From: Streptomyces sp. NBC_00442
Lineage (GTDB): Bacteria; Actinomycetota; Actinomycetes; Streptomycetales; Streptomycetaceae
NCBI RefSeq assembly: GCF_036014195.1
Contig: NZ_CP107918.1
Span: 3,596,001 to 3,660,000 of the forward strand
DNA length: 64,000 nucleotides
Direction of reading: 5' to 3'
Positions 34,961 to 42,869 of this stretch are shown piece after piece; within the stretch, counting starts at the first letter, position 1, and the number at the start of each line of letters is the position of its first letter. The translations under genes were made by a program, and so were the position numbers. The notes under the pieces are model-generated. The model was not told the origin of the DNA. It did not search any database and worked only from the letters and a program-made list of their open reading frames with translations.

Positions 34961-35778
34961 GTACCGCCCCGGGCCGCCCGTTCCCGTACAGGCTGGTCGC
35001 CACCGATCTCGACGGGACGCTGCTGCGTTCCGACGGCTCGGTCTCGCAGCGCACCCGTGACGCGCTGGCCGCCGCCACCGCGGCGGGCGCCGCGCACATC
35101 GTGGTGACCGGCCGCGCGGTGAACTGGACCCGGCACATACTGGACGACCTGGGGTACGACGGGCTCGCGGTGTGCGGACAGGGCGCGCAGGTCTACCACG
35201 CCGGTGAGCACCGGCTCCTGACCTCGGTGACGCTGGACCGTCAGCTCGCCGGGCTCGCCCTGTCCAAGATCGAGGCGGAGATCGGCCCGCTCGCCCTCGC
35301 CGCGAGCCGCGACGGGCTCGACGGCGACGTGCTGGTCGGACCCGGCTACCAGGTCCAGGAGGGCCCGCTCCCGGTCAACCGCTTCGAGGACCTCGCCGAG
35401 CTGTGGTCGGCCCCGCTGAACAAGGTCTACATCCAGCATCCCGACTACGACGACGACGCGCTCGCGGCGATCACGCGGCAGGTCGTCGGCAGCCTGGTCG
35501 GCGTCGTCATGGCGGGCGCCGGCGTCGTGGAGCTGCTGCCGCTGGGCCTCAGCAAGGCGACCGGGCTCTCGCTCGCGGCACGCCGGCTCGGCTGCAGGGC
35601 GGCGGACACGATCGCGTTCGGCGACATGCCCAACGACATCCCGATGTTCGGCTGGGCCGAGCACGGCGTGGCGATGGCCAACGCCCACGACGAGCTGAAG
35701 GCCGTGGCCCACGAGATCACGGCCTCCAACGACGACGACGGCATCGCCGTGGTTCTGGAGCAGTTGCTCGGTCGGTGA
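34957..35778 (+). CDS. HAD-IIB (Cof-type) phosphatase
   Basis: 273 aa from GTG 34957, which forms GTGA with the serS stop. HAD motif I is [14 protein letters not shown] (nucleophile Asp about 16), motif [12 protein letters not shown], motif III Lys in [14 protein letters not shown], and motif [14 protein letters not shown]. The type IIB cap lies between II and III. The substrate is probably a sugar phosphate or flavin-type phosphate, as in other Cof enzymes, but is not predictable. A second, similar HAD gene is at 54542. The downstream region carries a strong hairpin. Confidence 0.88.
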   Translation: MSTAPGRPFPYRLVATDLDGTLLRSDGSVSQRTRDALAAATAAGAAHIVVTGRAVNWTRHILDDLGYDGLAVCGQGAQVYHAGEHRLLTSVTLDRQLAGLALSKIEAEIGPLALAASRDGLDGDVLVGPGYQVQEGPLPVNRFEDLAELWSAPLNKVYIQHPDYDDDALAAITRQVVGSLVGVVMAGAGVVELLPLGLSKATGLSLAARRLGCRAADTIAFGDMPNDIPMFGWAEHGVAMANAHDELKAVAHEITASNDDDGIAVVLEQLLGR

Positions 35779-36094
35779 GGGGCGCCGTGGTGACTGTGGC
35801 TCTCACGCGCTGCGTGATCGGCGATGGCGTCACGGCCCCTGGGCAGTCGCCCGGTCGGTGACGGCCGGGCCCCGGCGGGCAGCCCCGCGGGAAGTGGGAG
35901 GGGCGGCCTCGCGCGGATGCGCGCTCGAAGCGGCCGCCCCTGTGCAGCCGTGCACGGGCGGCGAACCGGAGTCGTCGGTGCTGCTCCGGTGCCTGCCGCG
36001 CGCCGCCCCGGCCAGGAGCCCGACAACCCGTGCAGGCGGTCGTCGTCGTGCCCCTCCCCCGTGCCGCGGGCCGCGCGTCTCGTGTGCGGCTGCG
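35779..36094. terminator. Gap between convergent genes with bidirectional hairpin (35900-35940)
   Basis: 316 bases without a gene. GGGGCGGCC (35900-35908) pairs perfectly with GGCCGCCCC (35932-35940), and an inner GCGC-rich stem extends it. This ends the serS-HAD transcript and probably the rhomboid-like transcript. Nothing else is recognisable. Confidence 0.7.
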
Positions 36095-36781
36095 TCAACC
36101 ACTGTGCCCGGCACGGTCGTTGGCCGCCACTGCTTTTCGCTCCGGCAGGTCCCTGGTCAGCGGCCAGCAGGCGAAGCCGATGAACAGCGCCGTCACATGG
36201 CCGAGGTCGGTGAACGTACCGCCGGTGGCGAGCGGAATGCCGAAGAAGCCGAGCAGCCCCGCCAGATAGAACCAGCGCCACGGCCGGGCCAGCCGGTAGA
36301 CGAGGATGCCCGCGGACGCGGCGAGCCCGTAACTGACGCCGATGTCGACGACATGGGACATGGCGTGCGCCAGGCGCCGGGGCAGATGCTGGTTCTGGAT
36401 CGACCACAGGACGTACTCCTGGCTGATCAGGGTCGCCACCACATGCCCGACGACGACCGTGCACAGCCAGCGCAAGGTGCCGAGCCAGCGCTCCACCGTG
36501 CCGTGGACCACCTCGAACATCACCAGGTAGAGCAGCAGCGAGGACGGGTTCTCGATCCAGAACGCGCTGGTGAAGAGGGACTGCACCGGGTGTCGGGTCA
36601 GCTCGTGGATGTTGCTGCTGTTGCGGTGCAGCAGGAAGCGCTCGAACTCCCGGGTGGACAGCTGGATGACGAGGCTGGTGACCGCGATGGACAGCAGCCA
36701 GATGTGCGTGCCGGGCGTGGAACGCACCCAGGCCCGGATCGGCCGCGAGGGCTCGGCGCCGCGGTGGAGCAGGGTCGTCAT
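36095..36781 (-). CDS. Rhomboid-like membrane protein, probably catalytically inactive
   Basis: 228 aa from ATG 36781 (a second ATG at 36826 would add 15 residues). Six or so membrane helices; the pattern is LLSIAVTSLVIQLS, FWIENPSSLLLYLVMFEVVHG, VVVGHVVATLI, GVSYGLAASAGILVYRLA and FYLAGLLGFFG followed by LGHVTALFIGFACW. The last resembles the His-bearing helix of rhomboid proteases (GHVTALFIGF). The nucleophile motif GxSx appears only as VSYGLAASAG, so activity is doubtful. It is divergent from the FadR-type regulator, sharing the 15-base direct repeats at 36833-36862. Confidence 0.8.
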   Translation of the reverse strand: MTTLLHRGAEPSRPIRAWVRSTPGTHIWLLSIAVTSLVIQLSTREFERFLLHRNSSNIHELTRHPVQSLFTSAFWIENPSSLLLYLVMFEVVHGTVERWLGTLRWLCTVVVGHVVATLISQEYVLWSIQNQHLPRRLAHAMSHVVDIGVSYGLAASAGILVYRLARPWRWFYLAGLLGFFGIPLATGGTFTDLGHVTALFIGFACWPLTRDLPERKAVAANDRAGHSG

Positions 36782-36832
36782 CCCTAGATGATGGCTCCTG
36801 ACGCTGAGGAAGGGATGAGACGCCATGCCGGA

Positions 36833-36862
36833 CAGTTGTAGGATGACCAGTTGTAGGATGAC
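36833..36862. repeat. Two perfect 15-base direct repeats, probable FadR-type operator
   Basis: CAGTTGTAGGATGAC occurs twice head-to-tail at 36833-36847 and 36848-36862. The pair sits midway between the rhomboid-like start and the GntR/FadR start, and each unit carries a GT-N6-AC core (GTAGGATGAC), as in FadR-subfamily operators. It is likely the autoregulatory site. Confidence 0.7.
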
Positions 36863-36889
36863 TGGGCAACCGGGTGAATGGAGTACGGC

Positions 36890-37582
36890 GTGACCCTTCG
36901 GACGGCGGGGCGGCAGTCCCTGGTGGACACCGTGGTCGATCAACTGCGGGCCCAGCTGACCAACGGCGACTGGGCGGTCGGCGACCGCATCCCGACCGAG
37001 CACGAGCTGGCCGAGCAACTGGGCGTGGGCCGCAACACGGTCCGCGAGGCGGTACGGGTCCTGGTCCATGCCGGGCTGCTCGAATCCCGCCAGGGCAACG
37101 GCACGTTCGTACGCTCCACGGCCGACCCTTCCGCGGTTCTCCGGGAAATTCGCGCCGCCGGCACCCTTGACGTGCTCGAACTCCGCGTCGCATTGGAGGC
37201 CGAAGCCGCCCGGCTCGCCGCGGAACGCCGGGACACCGCCGACATGGTGGCCCTGCGCGCCGTGCTGCGGACCCTGCGCGAACACGGCGACCGGGCCGCC
37301 GACGCCGACATGGCGTTCCACATGGGCGTCGTCCAGGCCACCCACAACCCGGCGTTCATCGAGGTCTACCGGTTCTTCTCGGTCCAGGTGCACGAGAGCC
37401 TGGTCACGTCGCTGCGCGACGAGGAGATGCCCCCGATCGACCTCGACACGCACGAGGCCCTGGTCGACGCCATCGAGAGCGGCGACCCGGCGGCCGCGGA
37501 ACGCACGGTCCGCGAACTGCTGCGCACGCCGCTGGAGGCGGTACGAGCGGTTGCGGCCCGACGCGACGCGCCGCGTGGATGA
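36890..37582 (+). CDS. GntR/FadR-family transcriptional regulator
   Basis: 230 aa from GTG 36890 with GGAG 6 bases ahead. The winged HTH is at about 5-70 (QLTNGDWAVGDRIPTEHELA, VGRNTVREAVRVLVHAGLL, QGNGTFV). An FCD ligand domain spans about 85-215 (LDVLELRVALEAEAARLAAE, DADMAFHMGVVQATHNP with the metal-binding Asp/His, DTHEALVDAIESGD). It probably controls the MFS carrier downstream, which starts 131 bases later, and itself. The ligand is a small carboxylate by family habit; not identifiable. Confidence 0.9.
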   Translation: MTLRTAGRQSLVDTVVDQLRAQLTNGDWAVGDRIPTEHELAEQLGVGRNTVREAVRVLVHAGLLESRQGNGTFVRSTADPSAVLREIRAAGTLDVLELRVALEAEAARLAAERRDTADMVALRAVLRTLREHGDRAADADMAFHMGVVQATHNPAFIEVYRFFSVQVHESLVTSLRDEEMPPIDLDTHEALVDAIESGDPAAAERTVRELLRTPLEAVRAVAARRDAPRG

Positions 37583-37713
37583 CGCGCCGCGTGCATGACG
37601 CGCCGGGCGACTGAGCTTCGGGCGGCGCGTCGGGCGACTGAGCGTCGGGCGACGTGTTCGGCGGCGCGCCGGGCGACGTCCGCCCGTTCCTGGTCGGCGG
37701 TTGACGTTCGACT

Positions 37714-39048
37714 GTGAGAAATCTGAGAAAGGTGCTTGTTTTGTCACGCCCGGATACTGATCATCTGCTGTTGCCCGATGCCGAGGCCGATGTACGGCCC
37801 TCGCCCCAGGGCCTCGCCGCACGGCGGGCGCTGCTCGCGCATCCGGTGGTGCTGCTGGTCGGGATCGTGCTGGCGTCGGTGAACATGCGCGCCGCGCTGG
37901 CCAGCGTGTCGCCGCTGGTGGGCGAGATCAGCGATTCGTTCGGCCTCTCGTCGACCGCGAGCAGCCTGGTGACCTCCGTACCCGTGCTCTTCCTGGGCCT
38001 CGGCGCGCTGGTGGCCCCATGGCTGGCCCGGCGCTTCGGAAGCGAGCCGGTGCTGCTGTTCGCCCTGCTGCTCCTGGCGGTCGGCATCGTGGTGCGGGTG
38101 GCGCCTTCGGCGGTGGCGCTGTACGGCGGAGGCGTGCTCGTCGGCACGGCGATAGCCCTGCTCAACGTGCTGATGCCCGGTCTGATCAAGCGCGACTTCC
38201 CCGACAAGGCCGCGTCGATGACGTCCGTCTACACCGGCGCGATGATCGCGGGTGCGACGCTCGTGGCCGCCTCGTCCGTGCCGCTGGAGAAGGCGTTCGG
38301 CGGCAGCTGGGAGGCCTCCCTCGCGGTCTGGTCGCTCCTCGCGGTGCTCGCGGCGGTGGCGTGGCTGCCGCAGGTGCTGATCGCGCGGGGCCGTACGGGC
38401 CACGAGGTACGGACCGGTGCCTCCGCAGGTGCCTCCCCTTCCGGAGCCGCACAGGACACGACGTCCGGCGCCGCGGGCAGGAGCGTGTGGCGCTCGGCCC
38501 TCGCCTGGCAGGTCACCCTCTTCATGGGACTCCAGTCGCTCTGGTCGTACGTCCTGATCGCATGGATGCCGACGATCTTCACGGACCACGGCATGAGCCG
38601 CTCCACGGCCGGGGTGATCTTCGCGTTCAACAACCTGATCCAGGTGGCGGGCGCCTTCGCCGTGCCGCTCCTGGCGGGCCGGATGCGCAGCCAGCGCCCG
38701 CTGATCGTGCTGGTCACCTCGTTGGTCGCCGCCGGGTACGCGGGCCTGATGATCGCCCCGGTGAGCGGCGCCTGGCTGTGGTCGGGCGTTCTCGGCATCG
38801 GGCAGGGCGGCGCGGTGGGGCTGGCCCTCACCCTGATCGTGCTGCGCTCGGGCGATGCCCGTACCGCGGCCCGGCTGTCCGGCATGGCCCAGACCGTCGG
38901 CTACTTGCTGGCCGCCGCCGGCCCCCTCGCCGCGGGCGCCGTCCACCAGGCGACAGGGGGCTGGACCGTACCGATCGCCCTCGTGCTCGGCGTCTGCGCG
39001 GCGGCCCTGACGGTGGGACTCTTCGCGGCCCGTGACCGGACGGTGTGA
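37714..39048 (+). CDS. MFS transporter, CynX/NimT (cyanate/nitroimidazole) type
   Basis: 444 aa with 12 predicted helices, for example VVLLVGIVLASVNMRAALAS, the loop 2-3 region LVAPWLARRFGSEP and the second half ALAWQVTLFMGLQSLWSYVLI. The NMRAA motif in helix 1 is characteristic of the CynX/NimT subfamily. The central loop (about 230-255) is Ala/Ser/Gly-rich. The start is uncertain: GTG 37714 or a TTG at 37741 that has AAAGG at better spacing. It follows the FadR-type regulator and is probably its target; the substrate is not predictable. Confidence 0.85.
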   Translation: MRNLRKVLVLSRPDTDHLLLPDAEADVRPSPQGLAARRALLAHPVVLLVGIVLASVNMRAALASVSPLVGEISDSFGLSSTASSLVTSVPVLFLGLGALVAPWLARRFGSEPVLLFALLLLAVGIVVRVAPSAVALYGGGVLVGTAIALLNVLMPGLIKRDFPDKAASMTSVYTGAMIAGATLVAASSVPLEKAFGGSWEASLAVWSLLAVLAAVAWLPQVLIARGRTGHEVRTGASAGASPSGAAQDTTSGAAGRSVWRSALAWQVTLFMGLQSLWSYVLIAWMPTIFTDHGMSRSTAGVIFAFNNLIQVAGAFAVPLLAGRMRSQRPLIVLVTSLVAAGYAGLMIAPVSGAWLWSGVLGIGQGGAVGLALTLIVLRSGDARTAARLSGMAQTVGYLLAAAGPLAAGAVHQATGGWTVPIALVLGVCAAALTVGLFAARDRTV

Positions 39049-39377
39049 CACCGGGCGGGCCCAGCGCGGGGCGAGCCTGGCACGGGTCGGGGCGGGCCCG
39101 GCACGGGGGCGGGCCCGGCACTGGACGACCCGGCGAAACGTTTGTTCCCAACTGGTGTTCCCCGGACGCGTGACTTGTACGAAAGTCCGCTCGTTGTCCC
39201 ATGTGCGTGGAGGCAACTGGGGTTAGTGGCGTCGTACCTTTCGTGAATTCGGGGATTGCCGGTCGCGGTACAGACCGGTCATTGAGTCAGTGGCGTAGAT
39301 GAGCGGACCTCCACCCCTGCGGCCCGGGGTCAGGGCGTCCCTGTCATGCACCGACGACCACGAACGGAAGGCCGACC
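39049..39377. other. Intergenic region upstream of the palindrome gene
   Basis: 329 bases without a gene. A 14-base direct repeat GGCGGGCCCGGCAC occurs at 39091-39104 and 39108-39121. The right half is AT-richer and probably carries the promoter of the next gene, whose ribosome site GGAAGG is at 39365-39370. Confidence 0.5.
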
Positions 39378-40160
39378 ATGCCATCCGAAGTCGCTCTACT
39401 CGAATCGCGCACGCTGCGCGCCGACCATCTGGGGCGCGTCGACGTCCTGGAGAAAGTCAGGGCGTTGCAGGTGCTACCCGATGGAATCCATTTGTCCACA
39501 GAGGCCGTCGCCAGGTACTTCGATGTACCCACAGAGGCCCTCAACAGCGTCGTCAAGCGCCACCGCGACGAACTGCACACCAACGGGATGCGCACCCTTA
39601 AGGGTTCTGAGCTGCAAGTCTTTGAAATGGCCAACTTGGCCATTTCAAACGACGGCCGCCCTTCGAGTTATCCACAGGGCCGGGCGCACCTCCGGCTCTT
39701 CACCCGCCGCGCCGTCCTCAACGTAGCCATGCTCCTTCGCGACAGCGAAGTAGCCCGCTGTGTGCGCACCTACCTCCTCGACACCGAGGAGGCCCCCCGC
39801 ACCGTCATCGCGAGCGATCCTCGCTACGACGGCCTGGACCTGCGGGTCAGCAACCTGGAGACCTCCATGGCCCAGATCGGGCCCGCGCTCCAGGAGCTCG
39901 GTCCGGTGCTCAACCGGATGTCGGTGCGGCTGGAGTCGCTGGATCACCGGATGACTGTGATGGACCACCGCATGGAGGCGATGGACCGTCGCCTGGAAGC
40001 GGTGGATCGCCGCGTCGCATCCCTGGACCGGCGCCTGGATGCCACGAACCACGTCGTCGGGGCCATGAGCGTCCGGCTCACGGATCTCACCGAGGACGTC
40101 GCCGACATCCAGCGGCGCCTCCCCCACCCCCCGCACCCGCGCCGCAAGCGCCGGAAGTAA
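39378..40160 (+). CDS. HTH/antirepressor-like protein with C-terminal coiled coil
   Basis: 260 aa from ATG 39378. The N-terminal part (about 20-60) has a helix-turn-helix-like segment (LSTEAVARYFDVPTEALNSV, then KRHRDELHTNGMRTLKG). A middle segment LRLFTRRAVLNVAMLLRDSEVARCVRTYLL recalls phage-type Bro/ORF6N/antirepressor-like proteins. The C-terminal third contains five uninterrupted heptads of the form hDxRhxx (about 190-225), a strong coiled coil, then a basic PRRKRRK end. It probably binds DNA as an oligomer. Its own coding DNA contains two perfect DnaA boxes, a 12-base palindrome and a perfect 29-base palindrome. I cannot name the family. Codon bias is weaker around 39480-39680, suggesting constraint on the DNA itself. 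Confidence 0.78.
   Translation: MPSEVALLESRTLRADHLGRVDVLEKVRALQVLPDGIHLSTEAVARYFDVPTEALNSVVKRHRDELHTNGMRTLKGSELQVFEMANLAISNDGRPSSYPQGRAHLRLFTRRAVLNVAMLLRDSEVARCVRTYLLDTEEAPRTVIASDPRYDGLDLRVSNLETSMAQIGPALQELGPVLNRMSVRLESLDHRMTVMDHRMEAMDRRLEAVDRRVASLDRRLDATNHVVGAMSVRLTDLTEDVADIQRRLPHPPHPRRKRRK
39594..39605. repeat. Perfect 12-base palindrome ACCCTTAAGGGT
   Basis: Intragenic, 15 bases upstream of the 29-base palindrome, in the same coding sequence. Confidence 0.8.
39621..39649. repeat. Perfect 29-base palindrome within a coding sequence
   Basis: Arms TTTGAAATGGCCAA (39621-39634) and TTGGCCATTTCAAA (39636-39649) are exact inverted copies around a single C. It encodes FEMANLAIS in the HTH/coiled-coil gene. 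It is AT-rich against a background of more than 70% GC. Confidence 0.95.
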
Positions 40161-40213
40161 CCGCGGACGGCGGGGGACAACCGCCCCGGGCGCCCCACAG
40201 GTAGTCCGGCCCG

Positions 40214-40239
40214 GTGCACAACAGACGTGCACAACAGAC
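40214..40239. repeat. Tandem duplication of GTGCACAACAGAC
   Basis: Two exact 13-base copies, directly abutting, between the HTH/coiled-coil gene and the terminator hairpin. Each begins with the palindrome GTGCAC. Confidence 0.85.
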
Positions 40240-40274
40240 GGTGCCCGGCGACGCGTTGACGTCGCCGGGCACCG
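40239..40274. terminator. Perfect 15-base stem hairpin, bidirectional terminator
   Basis: CGGTGCCCGGCGACG (40239-40253) and CGTCGCCGGGCACCG (40260-40274) with loop CGTTGA separate the converging HTH/coiled-coil gene and ABC permease gene. Confidence 0.88.
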
Positions 40275-40322
40275 CCCTGTCAGGAAAAGCCTGGCCGCTC
40301 CCCCCATCGAGGAAACCCCCCG

Positions 40323-41045
40323 TCACTCCTCCCCGGCCAGCTTCAGCGTGCGCAGCTTCTGGCCCGCGTACCAGGTGGCCAGGGCGGTCACGCCCACCAG
40401 CAGGGTCACCGCGAGCGGCAGCCCCACGTCGGAGGAGATCACGCCGTTCTCGCCGATGCGCTGGGCGAGGGCGAGCGACCACTGCTGCACGCTCAACGTG
40501 CGGGCACCCGGCACCAGGTTGCCGAACAGCGCCTCCCAGACCAGCGCGTACACCAGGCCGAAGACCACGGCGTGCCGCGTGATGGTGCCGAGCAGCAGGA
40601 ACACCGCGGCATACGCGATGGACGCGACCAGGGCCGCCACGGTGTAGGCGATCGCGATCTGCTGGCCGTTGCCGTTGAGGATGAACCCGGCGATCAGCGT
40701 CGGGATCGCGGAGAACGCCATCGTCACGGCGATCGCGACGATCAGCTTGGTGACGATGATCGTCGACCGCTTCACCGGCTTGGCGAGCAGATAGACGATC
40801 GAGCCGTCGTCGATCTCCGGGCCGATCGCGCCCGTGCCGGCGATGACACCGATCAGCGGCACCATCGTGGCCAGCGCGAAGCTGCCGAGGAGGTCGGCCG
40901 CGACCTGGTCGTCGGCTCCGCTGCTGAAGGACCGTACGGCGACGGAGATCACGATGAGCAGAGCCGGCAGGACGAAGAGAATGGCGGCCCGGCGGCGGCC
41001 GAGCAGAGCCCGGTAGGTGAGCCGGGCGACGGTCGGGTTGTACAT
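40323..41045 (-). CDS. ABC-2 type transporter permease
   Basis: 240 aa, six membrane helices (ILFVLPALLIVISVAVRSF, MVPLIGVIAGTGAIG, IVTKLIVAIAVTMAFSAIPT and others). The signature EIDDGSIVYLLAKPVKRS, with a short cytoplasmic loop after helix 2, is typical of ABC-2 permeases. It is the last gene of a four-gene minus-strand set (ATPase, permease, ATPase, permease). It pairs with the ATPase at 41074-41985, 28 bases upstream. An export function is likely; the substrate is unknown. Confidence 0.85.
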   Translation of the reverse strand: MYNPTVARLTYRALLGRRRAAILFVLPALLIVISVAVRSFSSGADDQVAADLLGSFALATMVPLIGVIAGTGAIGPEIDDGSIVYLLAKPVKRSTIIVTKLIVAIAVTMAFSAIPTLIAGFILNGNGQQIAIAYTVAALVASIAYAAVFLLLGTITRHAVVFGLVYALVWEALFGNLVPGARTLSVQQWSLALAQRIGENGVISSDVGLPLAVTLLVGVTALATWYAGQKLRTLKLAGEE

Positions 41046-41073
41046 GGGAACGTCCGCTCCTTTCTGGAGGCGC

Positions 41074-41985
41074 TCAGGCCGCTACGAGGTAGGAGAAGAC
41101 GGATTCGAGGGACTCGTCGGACGGCGAGACCGTCAGCAGACGGATGCCGTTCGCCTGGGCCACTCGCGGGAGCAGCGTGGTGAACCGGCCGAAGTCGACG
41201 GCCTGGATGCGCAGGGCGCCCTCCTTGAGGTCCACCTCGATCCCGGCGGTCGAGGGGTCGGCGATCAGCGCCGCGGCCAGCGCGCGGTCGTCGCTCGAAC
41301 GGATCAGATAGCGGTGCGGGCGGTCCGTCATGAGACGGCGGATCTTGCGGAAGTCGCCACTGGCGGCGTGCCGCCCGGCCACGATGACCTCGATGTGCGA
41401 GGCGAGCTGCTCGACCTCTTCGAGGATGTGCGAGGAGAACAGGACCGTGCGGCCCTCCGCCCCCATCCGCCGCAGCAGCTCCATCAGTTGCATGCGCTGG
41501 CGCGGGTCCATGCCGTTGAACGGCTCGTCGAGCAGCAGCACCGACGGGTTGTGGACGAGGGCGGAGGCCATCTTGACGCGCTGGCGCATGCCCTTGCTGT
41601 AGGTCTGGATCTTGCGGTCCTGCGCGTACTCCATCTCGACCGTGGCCAGGGCCTGACCGGCCTCGCGAGCACCGAGGCCGTGCAACTCGGCGTTGGCGAC
41701 GACGAATTCGCGTCCCGTGAGGAAGTCGTACATGGCTTCCCGCTCGGGGACGATGCCGACCTTCTTGTAGACGGACTCGTTGCGCCAGATCTGTTCGCCG
41801 TCGAGCGTGACCGTGCCCGTGGAGGGGGCGAGGAAACCGCCCATCATGTTGATGAGGGTGGACTTTCCCGCCCCGTTGGGACCGAGCAGGCCGGTGACAC
41901 CGGGGCCGATCGTCATGGTGACGTCGTTGACCGCCACCACGTTGCCGAACCAGCGTGAGGTGTGGTCGATCTCGATGGTGGTCAC
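41074..41985 (-). CDS. ABC transporter ATP-binding protein
   Basis: 303 aa from GTG 41985, which overlaps the upstream permease stop (GTGA). Walker A is GLLGPNGAGKSTLI (about 33-46), the signature YSKGMRQRVKMA, Walker B VLLLDEPFNGMD and the H-loop ILFSSHILEEV-like FSSHILEEV. The C-terminal 80 residues form the small regulatory domain of CcmA/DrrA-type ATPases. It drives the permease encoded next. No resistance signature allows naming of the substrate. Confidence 0.9.
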   Translation of the reverse strand: MTTIEIDHTSRWFGNVVAVNDVTMTIGPGVTGLLGPNGAGKSTLINMMGGFLAPSTGTVTLDGEQIWRNESVYKKVGIVPEREAMYDFLTGREFVVANAELHGLGAREAGQALATVEMEYAQDRKIQTYSKGMRQRVKMASALVHNPSVLLLDEPFNGMDPRQRMQLMELLRRMGAEGRTVLFSSHILEEVEQLASHIEVIVAGRHAASGDFRKIRRLMTDRPHRYLIRSSDDRALAAALIADPSTAGIEVDLKEGALRIQAVDFGRFTTLLPRVAQANGIRLLTVSPSDESLESVFSYLVAA

Positions 41986-42869
41986 AGCCCCACCTTCCGG
42001 TAGCGGCGCGTCAGCACGGCGAACGAGCCGTAGATCAGCGCGAGGACGACGAGCAGGTAGAGCACTCCGGCACCGGACCCCGGGCCGCTCCCGCCGGGGA
42101 AGCTGGAGCTCGCTCCGAGGAACGCGGTCTGTACGCCGTCGATGAGCGTGATGGGGGAGAACAGGCCGATCCACTGGACCGCGCCGGGTGAGCCCTGGTT
42201 GAAGGCGATGGCCTGGACCGCGGAGACCGCTCCGAAGGAGACCGTCAGTACGGCGATGACGGCGGCGACGCCGAATCCGCGGCGCGGCGTCAGCGCGGCG
42301 ATGACCAGGCCGAGGCCGGCGAAGAGGAGGGAGAGCAGTGCCACCGAGACCAGCCCCTCGGCGAACCCCTTGGTCTGGTCCGCGAAGTCGAGTTTGGCGA
42401 GTAGAGCACCGATATACAGGATCACCAGCGGCACGCCCGTAATGACGAACAAGGCCGACGCCATGGCGGCGAACTTGGCCAGGACGTAGTCGACGTGCTC
42501 GATCGGCCGCGAGAAGTACAGCGGCACCGTCTTGAAGCGCAGGTCGCGTGAGACCGACTGGGGCGCCTGGGCCGCGACGAACAGACCGATGACGGCCTGC
42601 AACAGGATCGCGTACCGCGTGTACTGCACCGGCAGGTCGTTGGCCTTCGTGGCGACGGCGACCGCGACCATGATGGCCGCCGGCACGCACATCACCGCGA
42701 AGAGCAGCATGGGCAGGACCTTGGACTTGGCGCTGCGGCCGAGGCCGTACGCACCGCGCAGCGACTGCGAGAAGAGGGACCTGCGGGCGTAGGCCCGGCC
42801 GAGGCGCGGCCCGTCGTAGTTGCGGTAGCCGATGTTGTGGATCTGGGTCTGGGCGCTGTCACTTGCCAT
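41982..42869 (-). CDS. ABC-2 type transporter permease
   Basis: 295 aa from ATG 42869. A cytoplasmic N-terminus (IGYRNYDGPRLGRAYARRSL) is characteristic of YhaP/NosY-like permeases. Six helices follow (PMLLFAVMCVPAAIMVAVAV, YAILLQAVIGLFVAAQ, LFVITGVPLVILYIGALLA and more). VSRDLRFKTVPLYFSRPIEHVDYVLAK is the ABC-2 cytoplasmic signature. Overlaps on both sides (11 bases with the upstream ATPase gene, 4 with the downstream one) indicate a tightly coupled operon. Confidence 0.87.
   Translation of the reverse strand: MASDSAQTQIHNIGYRNYDGPRLGRAYARRSLFSQSLRGAYGLGRSAKSKVLPMLLFAVMCVPAAIMVAVAVATKANDLPVQYTRYAILLQAVIGLFVAAQAPQSVSRDLRFKTVPLYFSRPIEHVDYVLAKFAAMASALFVITGVPLVILYIGALLAKLDFADQTKGFAEGLVSVALLSLLFAGLGLVIAALTPRRGFGVAAVIAVLTVSFGAVSAVQAIAFNQGSPGAVQWIGLFSPITLIDGVQTAFLGASSSFPGGSGPGSGAGVLYLLVVLALIYGSFAVLTRRYRKVGL

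Larger units (their letters stand above)
39492..39676 (+). promoter_or_regulatory. Intragenic DnaA boxes
   Basis: TTGTCCACA (39492-39500) and TTATCCACA (39668-39676) are both perfect; GTACCCACA (39525-39533) is a weak third. The first and third share an 11-base direct repeat CCACAGAGGCC. All lie in the coding sequence of the HTH/coiled-coil protein and flank the long palindrome. Confidence 0.6.

Noticed and set aside
35858..36787. A 309-codon plus-strand frame opposite the rhomboid-like gene
   Set aside because: Its translation is compositionally an antisense shadow, and the opposite strand encodes clear membrane helices.
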